Assembly: GCF_001659685.2 (NCBI RefSeq)
Contig: NZ_LXYE02000024.1
Location: forward strand, 186,001 to 250,000
Reading direction: 5' to 3'
DNA from: Labilibacter marinus
Lineage (GTDB): Bacteria; Bacteroidota; Bacteroidia; Bacteroidales; Marinilabiliaceae
DNA length: 64,000 nucleotides
In this document: positions 1-8,449 of the stretch, one piece after another
Numbering within the stretch: the first letter of the stretch is position 1
Layout of the letters: every line of letters begins with the position of its first letter
Program-made: the position numbers and the translations under genes
Notes under the pieces: generated by a model
Told to the model about the DNA's origin: nothing
The model's database searches: none
The model's input: the letters and a program-made list of their open reading frames with translations, nothing else

Positions 1-1695
1 GGTGGAGGAGAAAACTCAACATGTGGTTCAGAACCATCGCATGCTATTACTCGTGAGGAGTTGAAGAATCCCGTATCTAGGGGATACGAATTTTGGTTGT
101 TGAAAGAAGCCAAGGACAGAAATGCGGATATGATTTTAGAATACCTGCCCTGGAGTTTTCCTGCTTATCTAAAACCAAATATCTATACCAAAGAGTCGGC
201 CGAGTATTTTGTTTCATTTTTAGATGTGGCTAAACGCGATTGGGGTTTGGATATGGATTGGGTGGCAGCAGCCGAAAACGAAAACTATACCGACCGCAAT
301 TGGCTGGTGAATGATGTGCGACCATTGTTGGATGCAAGAGGCTACCAAAATGTGAAAATTCAAGGTCCCGACGATAATAGTGGTGACTGGCAAATATTTG
401 AAGAACTAGAAAAAGATCCTGAGTTTGAAAAGGTCATTGAGGCTGTTGGGTATCATTATATAAGCGGGCGAGAGTTTACAGAGGATATGGTGGATGGCCG
501 TGGACGTCCAACGACTGAAAAAGCAAAGGCATCGGGTACTTCACTTTGGGCTAGTGAAGATTGGAGCTGGACAGGTAAAGATTGGGGAGGTGCAGGTGCT
601 CTAAATCTAGCTCGTTTGTACAACAAATTTTATATACGCGATAAAATAACCAAAACCTTAATTTGGGCACCCATTGGTTCCATTTATAAATCGGTTACAT
701 GGGATAAAGCAGGAGCCATGATAGCGAATAGCCCTTGGAGTGGTTATTACGAAGTGTGGCCAACCATTTGGGCTACTGCACATACTACCCAGTTTGCCGA
801 TCCACATAGCTGGCAATATTTAGATAAAGGATGCGGATTGTTTCATGCATCTACCTACAAGGGCAGCTGTGTTACTCTAAAAGAAAAAAACAGCTCAAAC
901 TGGAGTATGATTATATGTACAGAAGAAACTGAAAAATTGGAGGTAAGTATCAGTAAAGGCTTATCGGATAAAATAGTGCATGTATGGAAATCTGATGAAA
1001 ATGATCAGTTTGTGCAACAGAAAAGCATTGAACCTACAAATAGAGCATTTACCATTGAACTTGATCCTAAATGTATTTACTCATTAACAACTACAGAGGG
1101 GCAGCAGAAAGGACAATATGAGATACCTGAAGAAACTGCATTCCCGTTCCCTTACAAAGAGGACTATGAGGATAGGGAAGCAGGTGATTTGCCAAAATAT
1201 CATTCGGATCAAACAGGTAGCTTCGTTATTGCAAAAAGAGAAGATGGAAGCAACTGTTTAAAGCAAATAAATCCGGAACAAGGTTACGATTGGATGCGCG
1301 TTTATCGGCGCTCAAACATTAAACCGAACACCTTGGTGGGAGATGTTAACTGGAAAGATTTTACTTGCAGTGTTGATGTTTTTATAGAAGGTGGTAATGT
1401 AGAACTCGGAGGCAGAGTTAAGGGAAGTTATTTGAAAGGTTATCGTTTTATGCTTGAAAAAAGTGGGCGTTGGAAACTTGTTTTTGACAAAAAAACACTT
1501 GCAAAAGGGCGCATCGATAATTTTGATGGAGCCATTTGGCACAAGATCAAACTTCAGTTTCGAGGTAAAGAGATTCAAGCCTTTGTAGATGGAGAATTCG
1601 CAGCAAAGGTAAATCACGAAAGTCCATCTGGTTATGTTTTGTTGGGTAGCTCGTACAATACTAACCTATTTGATAATTTGGTGATATCAAATTAG
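1..1695 (+). CDS. GH59-like galactosidase (galactocerebrosidase family), 5' end missing
   Basis: The reading frame is open from the first base, so the gene starts outside the window; the TTG at 61 is an internal leucine codon, not a start. Numbering codons from base 1, the fragment opens with a GG..NST..GSEPSHA segment like that of galactocerebrosidases. AENENY (about 91-96, likely acid/base E94) and LWASEDWSW (likely nucleophile E186) sit where GH59 carries its catalytic glutamates, and PWSGYYEVWPTIWATAHTTQF is also GH59-like. The C-terminal third (about 370-564) looks like the LamG/lectin-like domain of that family. Family knowledge: GH59 enzymes are retaining beta-galactosidases. A role in trimming galactose from an algal or exopolysaccharide side chain is inferred from the neighbours. 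The next gene starts 79 bp downstream, possibly in the same operon. Confidence 0.72.
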   Translation, partial: GGGENSTCGSEPSHAITREELKNPVSRGYEFWLLKEAKDRNADMILEYLPWSFPAYLKPNIYTKESAEYFVSFLDVAKRDWGLDMDWVAAAENENYTDRNWLVNDVRPLLDARGYQNVKIQGPDDNSGDWQIFEELEKDPEFEKVIEAVGYHYISGREFTEDMVDGRGRPTTEKAKASGTSLWASEDWSWTGKDWGGAGALNLARLYNKFYIRDKITKTLIWAPIGSIYKSVTWDKAGAMIANSPWSGYYEVWPTIWATAHTTQFADPHSWQYLDKGCGLFHASTYKGSCVTLKEKNSSNWSMIICTEETEKLEVSISKGLSDKIVHVWKSDENDQFVQQKSIEPTNRAFTIELDPKCIYSLTTTEGQQKGQYEIPEETAFPFPYKEDYEDREAGDLPKYHSDQTGSFVIAKREDGSNCLKQINPEQGYDWMRVYRRSNIKPNTLVGDVNWKDFTCSVDVFIEGGNVELGGRVKGSYLKGYRFMLEKSGRWKLVFDKKTLAKGRIDNFDGAIWHKIKLQFRGKEIQAFVDGEFAAKVNHESPSGYVLLGSSYNTNLFDNLVISN

Positions 1696-1774
1696 AATTT
1701 TACAAAGGAAATTTATGCTCATATACTAGGCTTACCTGATGGTTATTCCATTATAAATTAATAACAGTAAAAGA

Positions 1775-3004
1775 ATGATTTTTAAAAATATATTTAAGTT
1801 GCCCGTAATACTAATCGCTTCAATATTATTGATGTTAAGCGCGTGTTCAACTAAAAATGACGGGTTAATATATGTGAATCAACAACGTTTAGAAAAAGTC
1901 AAAGACTACATTTCAAAAAACGATACTTTTTATCTTAACGCATATCATTATCTCATTGAAGAGGCCGATAACGAATTGGAGGGAATTGTTAATCCGGTTA
2001 CCAATAAAACACAATTGCCGCCAAGTGGCGATAAACACGATTACATGAGTATTGCGCCATATCGATGGCCAAATCCATCTACAAGTGATGGATTTCCCTG
2101 GATGTTAAAAGACGGTCAAATTAACCCGATGTATTATGGTGATGACTTTGACCATGCCCGTTTATCTCAAATGTTTGATGCAATAGAAACGTTATGGATG
2201 GCATATTATTTTTCTGAGGAAGAGCGCTATGCATATAAGGCTAAACAAATAATTAAAGCTTGGTTTTTAGATGACTTAACAAGGGTAAATCCTAATGTAA
2301 ATTATGGACAGGCGATTCCGGGCGAAGTAGATGGTAGGCGAGCAGGAATAATAGAATGGAAAAGGATTTCTGTTGTTGTTACTGCTGTTCAGCTATTGGC
2401 TAAAAATGAGATGCTTTCAAATAAGGAGATGGAAAAAATGAATGACTGGTTTGGAAGCTATTATCAGTGGCTTAAAACCAATCCTATGGGTATCGAAAAT
2501 GATAATGGCCTGCAAAACCATTCTACTTGCTACGATTATCAAATGGTTGGTTTGGCTCGCTATTTAGCTTTGAATGATGAAGCAAAAGATAGGCTTGAAG
2601 CGGCAAAAATAAAACGCATTGCTACACAAATAAAACCTGATGGAACACAGCCACGAGAACTTGGAAGGACAAGGTCGGTTCATTATGCTTCGGAGAATTT
2701 ACTTTTTATGAGCATGGTGGCAGAACTAGGTATGCCTTTAGGAGTAGATTTATGGAATTATTCTTCTGCGGATGGGCGAAGCATACAAAAAGCTTTTGAG
2801 TTTCTTCGGCCTTTTGCTGAAGGAAATAAAGACTGGCCATATAAAGAAATAGGTGGAGTTTATGAAATTATCGACCAAGAGCTTAAACCTTTATTTGCTA
2901 TTGCAGGTAGCATTTTTAATGAAAATTTATTAAACAAAGATATTGAACTAATACATCTCCTGAATTACAAGCAGGTTTTGCTATATCCAGTGCATCAGAA
3001 GTAG
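1775..3004 (+). CDS. Alginate_lyase-domain (PF05426) lipoprotein, PL5/PL38-like polysaccharide lyase
   Basis: The 409-residue protein begins with a lipoprotein signal peptide ending in LSAC (Cys about 24), so it is probably anchored in a membrane facing the periplasm or surface. Residues about 35-390 resemble the PF05426 alpha/alpha-toroid fold: SIAPYRWPNP, an NYGQAIPGEVDGRRAGIIEW segment and NDNGLQNHSTCYDYQ with the Asn/His and Tyr typical of beta-eliminating lyases of this superfamily. Families with this domain act on alginate or glucuronan. The length fits PL38-type enzymes better than multidomain PL17, but I cannot assign the CAZy family by eye. It follows the GH59-like gene closely. A uronic-acid-containing backbone is the likely substrate (inference). 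Confidence 0.75.
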   Translation: MIFKNIFKLPVILIASILLMLSACSTKNDGLIYVNQQRLEKVKDYISKNDTFYLNAYHYLIEEADNELEGIVNPVTNKTQLPPSGDKHDYMSIAPYRWPNPSTSDGFPWMLKDGQINPMYYGDDFDHARLSQMFDAIETLWMAYYFSEEERYAYKAKQIIKAWFLDDLTRVNPNVNYGQAIPGEVDGRRAGIIEWKRISVVVTAVQLLAKNEMLSNKEMEKMNDWFGSYYQWLKTNPMGIENDNGLQNHSTCYDYQMVGLARYLALNDEAKDRLEAAKIKRIATQIKPDGTQPRELGRTRSVHYASENLLFMSMVAELGMPLGVDLWNYSSADGRSIQKAFEFLRPFAEGNKDWPYKEIGGVYEIIDQELKPLFAIAGSIFNENLLNKDIELIHLLNYKQVLLYPVHQK

Positions 3005-3135
3005 TAGAGATTAAGAATTATAGTGATTTATCTTGGTTTAATCTGTGGGTATATTATGCTAATGGGTGCGTGGTTTTTAGGTATTTAGTTAGTCGTGGAG
3101 CTTGTGTGTGGTGATATTTACGTGACGCGTGGGGT

Positions 3136-3237
3136 GAAATTATACGTCATAGTGATATATAAATTCGTTTATGGTGCCACATTTAAAATATTTGGGTTAT
3201 TCTTTCAACAACTTGGGGCGTTGCAGCAATAAATTTG
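3136..3237 (+). promoter_or_regulatory. Regulatory module copy A (dyad plus -7 element) upstream of the first GH2 gene
   Basis: A dyad with arms GAAATTATA (3136-3144) and TATAAATTC (3158-3166) has its centre at 3151. A conserved block starts at 3181 (ATTTAAAATATTTGGG, then TTCTTTCAACAAC). A TAAATTTG -7-type element occupies 3230-3237, exactly 79 bp from the dyad centre. The same arrangement occurs before the genes at 6653, 10524, 18334 and 22337. It fills most of the 373-bp gap between 3004 and 3378, where I see no gene. Confidence 0.75.
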
Positions 3238-3377
3238 GTAATTGGTAAGGAATGGATAATATCCCCTTCTAGGGCTTATCCCTTGTCCATATCTTTAGTG
3301 TGTGTATTTTTTACTTGCTATTTGGTGCAAGAATCCTATAAGTGAAAATAAGGAAATGAATAATATAATTGAATGAA

Positions 3378-6356
3378 ATGAAGAAAATGTACAGAACAAA
3401 GACTCAAATTTTAGGGATACTTTTAAGCATTTTGCTTTTAAGCGCGTGCAGCAGTTCGCAGCACGCTAAGGACATTCCTTTAGGGAAGAGGACGAAGTAT
3501 AATTTTAATCTAGATTGGAAATTTATTAAAGAAAATCCAACGAATGCTCATTTGGTAAAATACGACGATGAAGATTGGTCTAGTGTAAGTTGTCCGCATA
3601 CCTATAATGATATCGATACCTTTGACGACTTAAGTCATGGGCATCATGATGGAGAAGATAACCAATGGAGAGGAACGGTTTGGTATCGTAAATATTTTAC
3701 CCTTCCAGAATCAGAAAAAGGTAAGAAAGTATTTATTGAATTTGAAGGAGTACGCCAGATAGCTGATGTATATATCAATGGAGAATATTTGGGTAAAAAC
3801 CAAACGGGATTTATTCCTTTTGGATTTGATTTGACGCCATACATTAAGTTTGGAGAAGAAAACATAATTGCAGTTAAGGCCAATAATGATAGAGGCGATC
3901 ATTTTAGAGATAACTTCCCTTTGGTATGGAATCATGAACACTGGCATCCTACCCATGGCGGAATATATCGAAATGTATTTTTACACACAATGGATCCTTT
4001 GCATATCACTTTGCCTTTATACGACAATTTGCAAACAGTAGGAACCTACGTTTATGCTGAAGATGTGAGCGCAGAGCATGCTACAATTAACGTTGAAGCA
4101 GAAGTGCAAAACGACTATGCTAAAGATAAAAATATACTCCTTGAAACGTATGTTGTGGATAGTGAAGGTAGAATGGTGCAAAAAGGTGAAGTAAGGCTGT
4201 CGTTAGATGCGAACGAAAAGGCAATACTTAAAACTTCGATGAACATTGAAAATCCAAAACTTTGGTATCCCCGTAATCCAAATATGTATAAAGTTATTTC
4301 CGTTTTAAAAGATGAGAATGCGGTTTTAGATACTTACGAATCTACATTAGGAATTAGACAATTTGAGTTTAATAAAGATGCAGGATTTCAGATAAATGGA
4401 GAACATGCTAAATTGCATGGTTGGGGACAGAAACCAACTAACTCCTGGGCTGGTTTAGGAGCTGCTTTACCTGACTGGTTGCGCGACTTTACCTATCGTT
4501 TAATGGATGAAGCTGGAGGAAACTTCATTAGATGGGGACACTGTGCAGGATCGCCTGCCGAGATTGCTATGGGCGACAAATACGGGTTTGTTACTTTGAT
4601 GCCAGGAGTTGCTGGAGAATCAGAAGATGAGGGTGAAACCTGGGATATACGTATTGCTGCATTTCGTGATATGGTTATCTATTACCGTAATCACCCTTCA
4701 ATTATGATTTGGGAAGGTGGTAATTGGGCCGAATCAGCTGAACATTACGAAGAAATTTTAGATATCATCAATACCTATGACCCTAATGGGAAACGTTTAA
4801 TGGGTAATCGTCGTGCCGACAATGCCAAATGTTCAGACAAATATATCAGCATAGAAATAGGTACAGAAGGCTGGGAAGGTGAATATCCGAATTTGCCTAT
4901 TATTGAAAGTGAATATTGCCGAGATGAGGGACCAAGAAGAGTGTGGGATAAATACTCAAGAGATGATAACTTCTTTAACCATCCAAATATAAAACGTAAT
5001 ACCTATAAATTCGCAGGCGAGAAGTTTGCCGTGCGTCAGGCTGAACACTGGTGGAAGAAAATGGGTAAAAAACCATACCATAGTGGAGGAGCAAACTGGA
5101 TATTTAGCGATGGCCCTCATGGAGGTCGTTGTCCTACAGAAGTAACACGCGCAAGCGGAGAGGTTGATGGCGTACGTTTACCTAAAGAAGCATTTTATGC
5201 CTTAAAAGCCATGTGGCGACCAGAGCCTCAGGTGCATATCGTAGGACATTGGAATTATTCAGAAGATACGAAGAAAACGATGTATGTTATCTCTAACTGC
5301 GCTTCCGTTAAGTTGTTTGTTAATGATGAGTTGATAGGAGTAGATACGGTACCGGACAATGGTTATGTATATAAATTCGATGCAGTACAATGGAAATCTG
5401 GCAGTATTAAAGCAGAAGCATTTATCGATGGGGAATTGCGAACAAGTCAGGTGAAGAAGACAATTGGCGAGCCAGTTGTCATTAAATTAACTTCTATCAC
5501 TGGTCCTAATGGATGGAGAGCAGATGGATCTGATATTGCTTTAATTGATGTTGAAGTGGTTGATAAAGACGGACAACGTTGTCCTTTAGATAAAGGAAGG
5601 GTTGATTTTACCATATCTGGCCCAGCTATTTGGCGAGGTGGATATAATAGTGGTAAAGCCAATTCTACTAACAACCTATATCTGGATACAGAAGTAGGTA
5701 TTAATAGAGTCGCAATTCGATCTTTATTAGAATCTGGTAAGGTTACTATTACAGCTAAACGAGATGGCTTAAAGTCAGCTTCAATTGAATTAAAAAGTAT
5801 AGCAGTTGATGTTAAAGGAGGATTAACTACAGAAATGCCTCAGGTGTTTAATGATCCTACTAAAAACGAACCTCTTCCAGCACACGTTCCTTATATAGAA
5901 CCTTATGTTCCTGGAGTAAGCAATAAAAGTAAAATATTTAAAAAGTTTAGTTATACGGGCGATTCTCCTGCTATGCTAAGGAAAAATGTATTTTGGGGTA
6001 AAAAGGCTTATACAGATTTAAATGATAACTACACTACTATTCCTAGTTATCTGCATGGAGCGGAATATGTTCGTATGCCCAATTCAGATAGCCATTATTG
6101 GGCTCGTGATTTACTGCAATTTTTAGCAGGAGAAGATATTACTTTATATGTAGGTCATGATGACCGAGTTTCTCGACCAGAATTTCTACGAGAAGAGTAT
6201 AAGGATACCGGTGAAAATTTCAAGCTTGGAGATGTAACCATGTCTTTGTTTAAGCGTGATGTAAAAGCTGGAGAAAGTGTTGTGATGGCAGGTAATTGCG
6301 ATGGTGACGCACCAGAAGGAAGCCGCATGTATGTGGTCATTGCCAAAAGGAAATAG
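3378..6356 (+). CDS. GH2 family glycoside hydrolase, lipoprotein, with atypical acid/base region
   Basis: The ATG at 3378 is preferred to the in-frame TTG at 3369 because it directly precedes a basic n-region and a lipobox (LLSAC). The protein is 992 residues. Order: signal peptide, GH2 sugar-binding jelly roll (about 40-210), immunoglobulin-like domain (about 220-330), TIM barrel (about 335-640), further beta-sandwich domains (DUF4982-like), and a final domain of about 130 residues that may bind carbohydrate. The usual GNE acid/base motif reads WEGGNW here: the Glu position is Trp450, with Glu446 and Glu452 nearby. The probable nucleophile is E512 in ESEYC. GH2 activities include beta-galactosidase and beta-glucuronidase; the substrate is not predictable. 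It has its own regulatory module and a strong terminator, so it is probably monocistronic. Confidence 0.85.
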   Translation: MKKMYRTKTQILGILLSILLLSACSSSQHAKDIPLGKRTKYNFNLDWKFIKENPTNAHLVKYDDEDWSSVSCPHTYNDIDTFDDLSHGHHDGEDNQWRGTVWYRKYFTLPESEKGKKVFIEFEGVRQIADVYINGEYLGKNQTGFIPFGFDLTPYIKFGEENIIAVKANNDRGDHFRDNFPLVWNHEHWHPTHGGIYRNVFLHTMDPLHITLPLYDNLQTVGTYVYAEDVSAEHATINVEAEVQNDYAKDKNILLETYVVDSEGRMVQKGEVRLSLDANEKAILKTSMNIENPKLWYPRNPNMYKVISVLKDENAVLDTYESTLGIRQFEFNKDAGFQINGEHAKLHGWGQKPTNSWAGLGAALPDWLRDFTYRLMDEAGGNFIRWGHCAGSPAEIAMGDKYGFVTLMPGVAGESEDEGETWDIRIAAFRDMVIYYRNHPSIMIWEGGNWAESAEHYEEILDIINTYDPNGKRLMGNRRADNAKCSDKYISIEIGTEGWEGEYPNLPIIESEYCRDEGPRRVWDKYSRDDNFFNHPNIKRNTYKFAGEKFAVRQAEHWWKKMGKKPYHSGGANWIFSDGPHGGRCPTEVTRASGEVDGVRLPKEAFYALKAMWRPEPQVHIVGHWNYSEDTKKTMYVISNCASVKLFVNDELIGVDTVPDNGYVYKFDAVQWKSGSIKAEAFIDGELRTSQVKKTIGEPVVIKLTSITGPNGWRADGSDIALIDVEVVDKDGQRCPLDKGRVDFTISGPAIWRGGYNSGKANSTNNLYLDTEVGINRVAIRSLLESGKVTITAKRDGLKSASIELKSIAVDVKGGLTTEMPQVFNDPTKNEPLPAHVPYIEPYVPGVSNKSKIFKKFSYTGDSPAMLRKNVFWGKKAYTDLNDNYTTIPSYLHGAEYVRMPNSDSHYWARDLLQFLAGEDITLYVGHDDRVSRPEFLREEYKDTGENFKLGDVTMSLFKRDVKAGESVVMAGNCDGDAPEGSRMYVVIAKRK

Positions 6357-6371
6357 TTATTACAAGATCAT

Positions 6372-6415
6372 AGCTACAGTTTAGTATTTATATGCTAGGC
6401 TGTAGCTTTTTTTTG
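6372..6415 (+). terminator. Rho-independent terminator after the first GH2 gene
   Basis: AGCTACAG (6372-6379) pairs perfectly with CTGTAGCT (6400-6407) and is followed directly by a run of eight T. It lies 16 bp past the GH2 stop codon and separates that gene from the next module. Confidence 0.9.
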
Positions 6416-6438
6416 TCTCTATTTGGACTATTCTATTA

Positions 6439-6543
6439 ATTGAATATAAACACCACTAAGGTATATGATTGAAAGTTTGATCATATGTTTAAGGTATTTG
6501 AGGGATGGCTTCAATAAATAGAGAGTGTGTACAAATACATTTG
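6439..6543 (+). promoter_or_regulatory. Regulatory module copy E (degenerate dyad, conserved -7 element)
   Basis: This is the most diverged of five copies. The left half ATTGAATATAAA (6439-6450) matches copy D closely, whereas the right arm has decayed. The conserved block starts at 6487 (GTTTAAGGTATTTGAGGG). TACATTTG at 6536-6543 fits TAnnTTTG and begins 79 bp from the dyad centre at 6457, as in the other copies. It sits upstream of the GH39-like gene at 6653. Confidence 0.6.
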
Positions 6544-6652
6544 TATCTGATGTTATAAAAGTTCTCTCGCTGTTTTTATAGTTAATTATAACGATTGACT
6601 GCTTTATGCAGATGGGAGGATATGACGATATATAAATCTTAGAACTTATAAT

Positions 6653-8332
6653 ATGGGTCGATTAAAACAATTGAAAATATTTGCTGTAATTGTGTTCTGT
6701 GCATTATGTTTTGCGAGTATGGAAGCACAAGTCAGTTTAGCCACTGATTTTACAAGTAATGATTTCAAGGGAGAACCACTACATAATGTATGGTCGGTAG
6801 GCAATCGAATTAGTCCAACAAAGGGTTCAAATTTAAGAGCTGATTTGAAAATTAATCTGGTTCGGATGATCGGAGGAATTCAACAAAGAGAAAATGGTGA
6901 GTTAGTTAAGAATTTAGACTTTGATCCTTGTTTATATGATTCCATAACCAATACATACGTTTACCGTTGGAAACCATTCATTAATCGATTAAACAAGATT
7001 GTAGAATCACAATCGGACATTCTTCAAATTGTTTTGGATCAACCACCTTGGGCTTTTCAACATGGTTATACATTTATCCCGGAAGGAGAGTGTGATAGTA
7101 TTCATTTTCGAGAAGATGATAGAATGACCATTTATGGTAATGCCTTACCTCCAGCAGATAAACAGGCTTACCATGATTTTATTAAAGCTTTAATGACCAA
7201 ATTGATTGAAACCTATGGTGAAGAGACAGTTTTGACCTGGCGGTTTAGGGTAGGATCTGAAATAGAAACACATGACCATTGGAGAGGAACAAAACAAGAA
7301 TTTATTGAACACTTTGCTAATACAGAAAAAGCTGTACGAGCCATTTTACCCAATGCAAAAGTGGGGCTGCACACCAGAATCCCAGGGTTTCTTTATAAAA
7401 AAGGAAAAGTACTCAATTATAAGGGACAGCCCTATGCGTCTTTTGTAGATGACTTAATTGAATATTGCTATGATAATAATGTAAAGTATGATTTTTGGGG
7501 AATTTCGGATTATGTGATTATCTCAAATAATAGTCATCGTCAGATGAATCAAAAGTTCGATGAGCTTTTTGGTGACTTGGTTAAACACCCAAAATGGAAT
7601 TCAAATGCAACTTTAGATTTAATGGAATATTCAACCATTACATCGATGAATGCATTAGGCAATGGTTTTGTGAACTGTGCTACTTCGCATAAAGAGATTG
7701 TTGAACTAGCCTTTACGAATCAGTTTTATAAAAATAAAAGTAAAGGAGCCGAGTATATTTATCGTTGGGGAAATCGATTAGGCAGTGAAGATCCTGTGGG
7801 TATTAGTGTGTTAAATACCATGGAAGGTATGACCCATTATAATTATGAAACACTAGGCCAACCAATTATTGCAAATAACCAGATAGAAGCCATTTTTGGT
7901 AAGTGTGACAGTACACAAGCTTATGATATATTGGTTTATAATTTTAACGCACATTCTTTAGAATATAAGGAGGAGGAGAAGCTGAATATTGCGATTACAT
8001 CGGATTTGCCAGTTGGAACCATACTGTATTGTAGGAATATGGCTTATGGAAAAGAGCAGAATAAGCTGCAGAACTTTTTGAAAAATGAGCCAGAATCAGG
8101 TTGGATAATTAAAGGTTATGACCGAATGGGAAATCCAGAAAAAACACTGAATAAATTAGGTATGGAGGCCTATGAAAAATATAAGAATCCAAACCCTCAG
8201 CAATTTACAGCATGGGAAAAAGTAGAGACTACAGAACGGTCGGATGGGAAAAAGGGGTCAGTTATTAATATCTCTACAAGCTTACCATCCTTTTCGTTTA
8301 AAAAATATGAATTCCGTTTACAGGCGTTTTAA
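6653..8332 (+). CDS. GH39-like clan GH-A glycoside hydrolase, exported, paralogue 1
   Basis: The 559-residue protein has a signal peptide (cleavage near SMEAQ, about residue 26) and one catalytic domain, with no lipobox and no T9SS tail, so it is probably a soluble periplasmic enzyme. RFRVGSEIE (E203) resembles the clan GH-A acid/base strand end and LMEYSTI (E325) the nucleophile strand. Pairing QPPWAF with a following acid/base and nucleophile resembles GH39 enzymes, but the NEPN motif is replaced by SEIE, so the exact family is open. It is clearly paralogous to the gene at 19483 (shared DQPPWAFQHGYTFIP and LPPADK segments) and more distantly to that at 12622. Module E lies upstream. It probably shares a transcript with the gene at 8450, 117 bp downstream. 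Confidence 0.7.
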   Translation: MGRLKQLKIFAVIVFCALCFASMEAQVSLATDFTSNDFKGEPLHNVWSVGNRISPTKGSNLRADLKINLVRMIGGIQQRENGELVKNLDFDPCLYDSITNTYVYRWKPFINRLNKIVESQSDILQIVLDQPPWAFQHGYTFIPEGECDSIHFREDDRMTIYGNALPPADKQAYHDFIKALMTKLIETYGEETVLTWRFRVGSEIETHDHWRGTKQEFIEHFANTEKAVRAILPNAKVGLHTRIPGFLYKKGKVLNYKGQPYASFVDDLIEYCYDNNVKYDFWGISDYVIISNNSHRQMNQKFDELFGDLVKHPKWNSNATLDLMEYSTITSMNALGNGFVNCATSHKEIVELAFTNQFYKNKSKGAEYIYRWGNRLGSEDPVGISVLNTMEGMTHYNYETLGQPIIANNQIEAIFGKCDSTQAYDILVYNFNAHSLEYKEEEKLNIAITSDLPVGTILYCRNMAYGKEQNKLQNFLKNEPESGWIIKGYDRMGNPEKTLNKLGMEAYEKYKNPNPQQFTAWEKVETTERSDGKKGSVINISTSLPSFSFKKYEFRLQAF

Positions 8333-8449
8333 TACGATAAATGCTTATGGGAATATGCACTTACTTTGGTATGTAAGTTAAGGTTGAATATAAAGTAGAT
8401 AGATTATTTATTGGAGTCACCTGATCAGAACGAACAAAAAAATAATTCG

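Noticed and set aside
61-63. TTG at 61 as the start of the GH59-like gene
   Set aside because: The frame is open upstream to base 1 and the residues before it (GSEPSHA) are conserved in the family, so the codon is internal.
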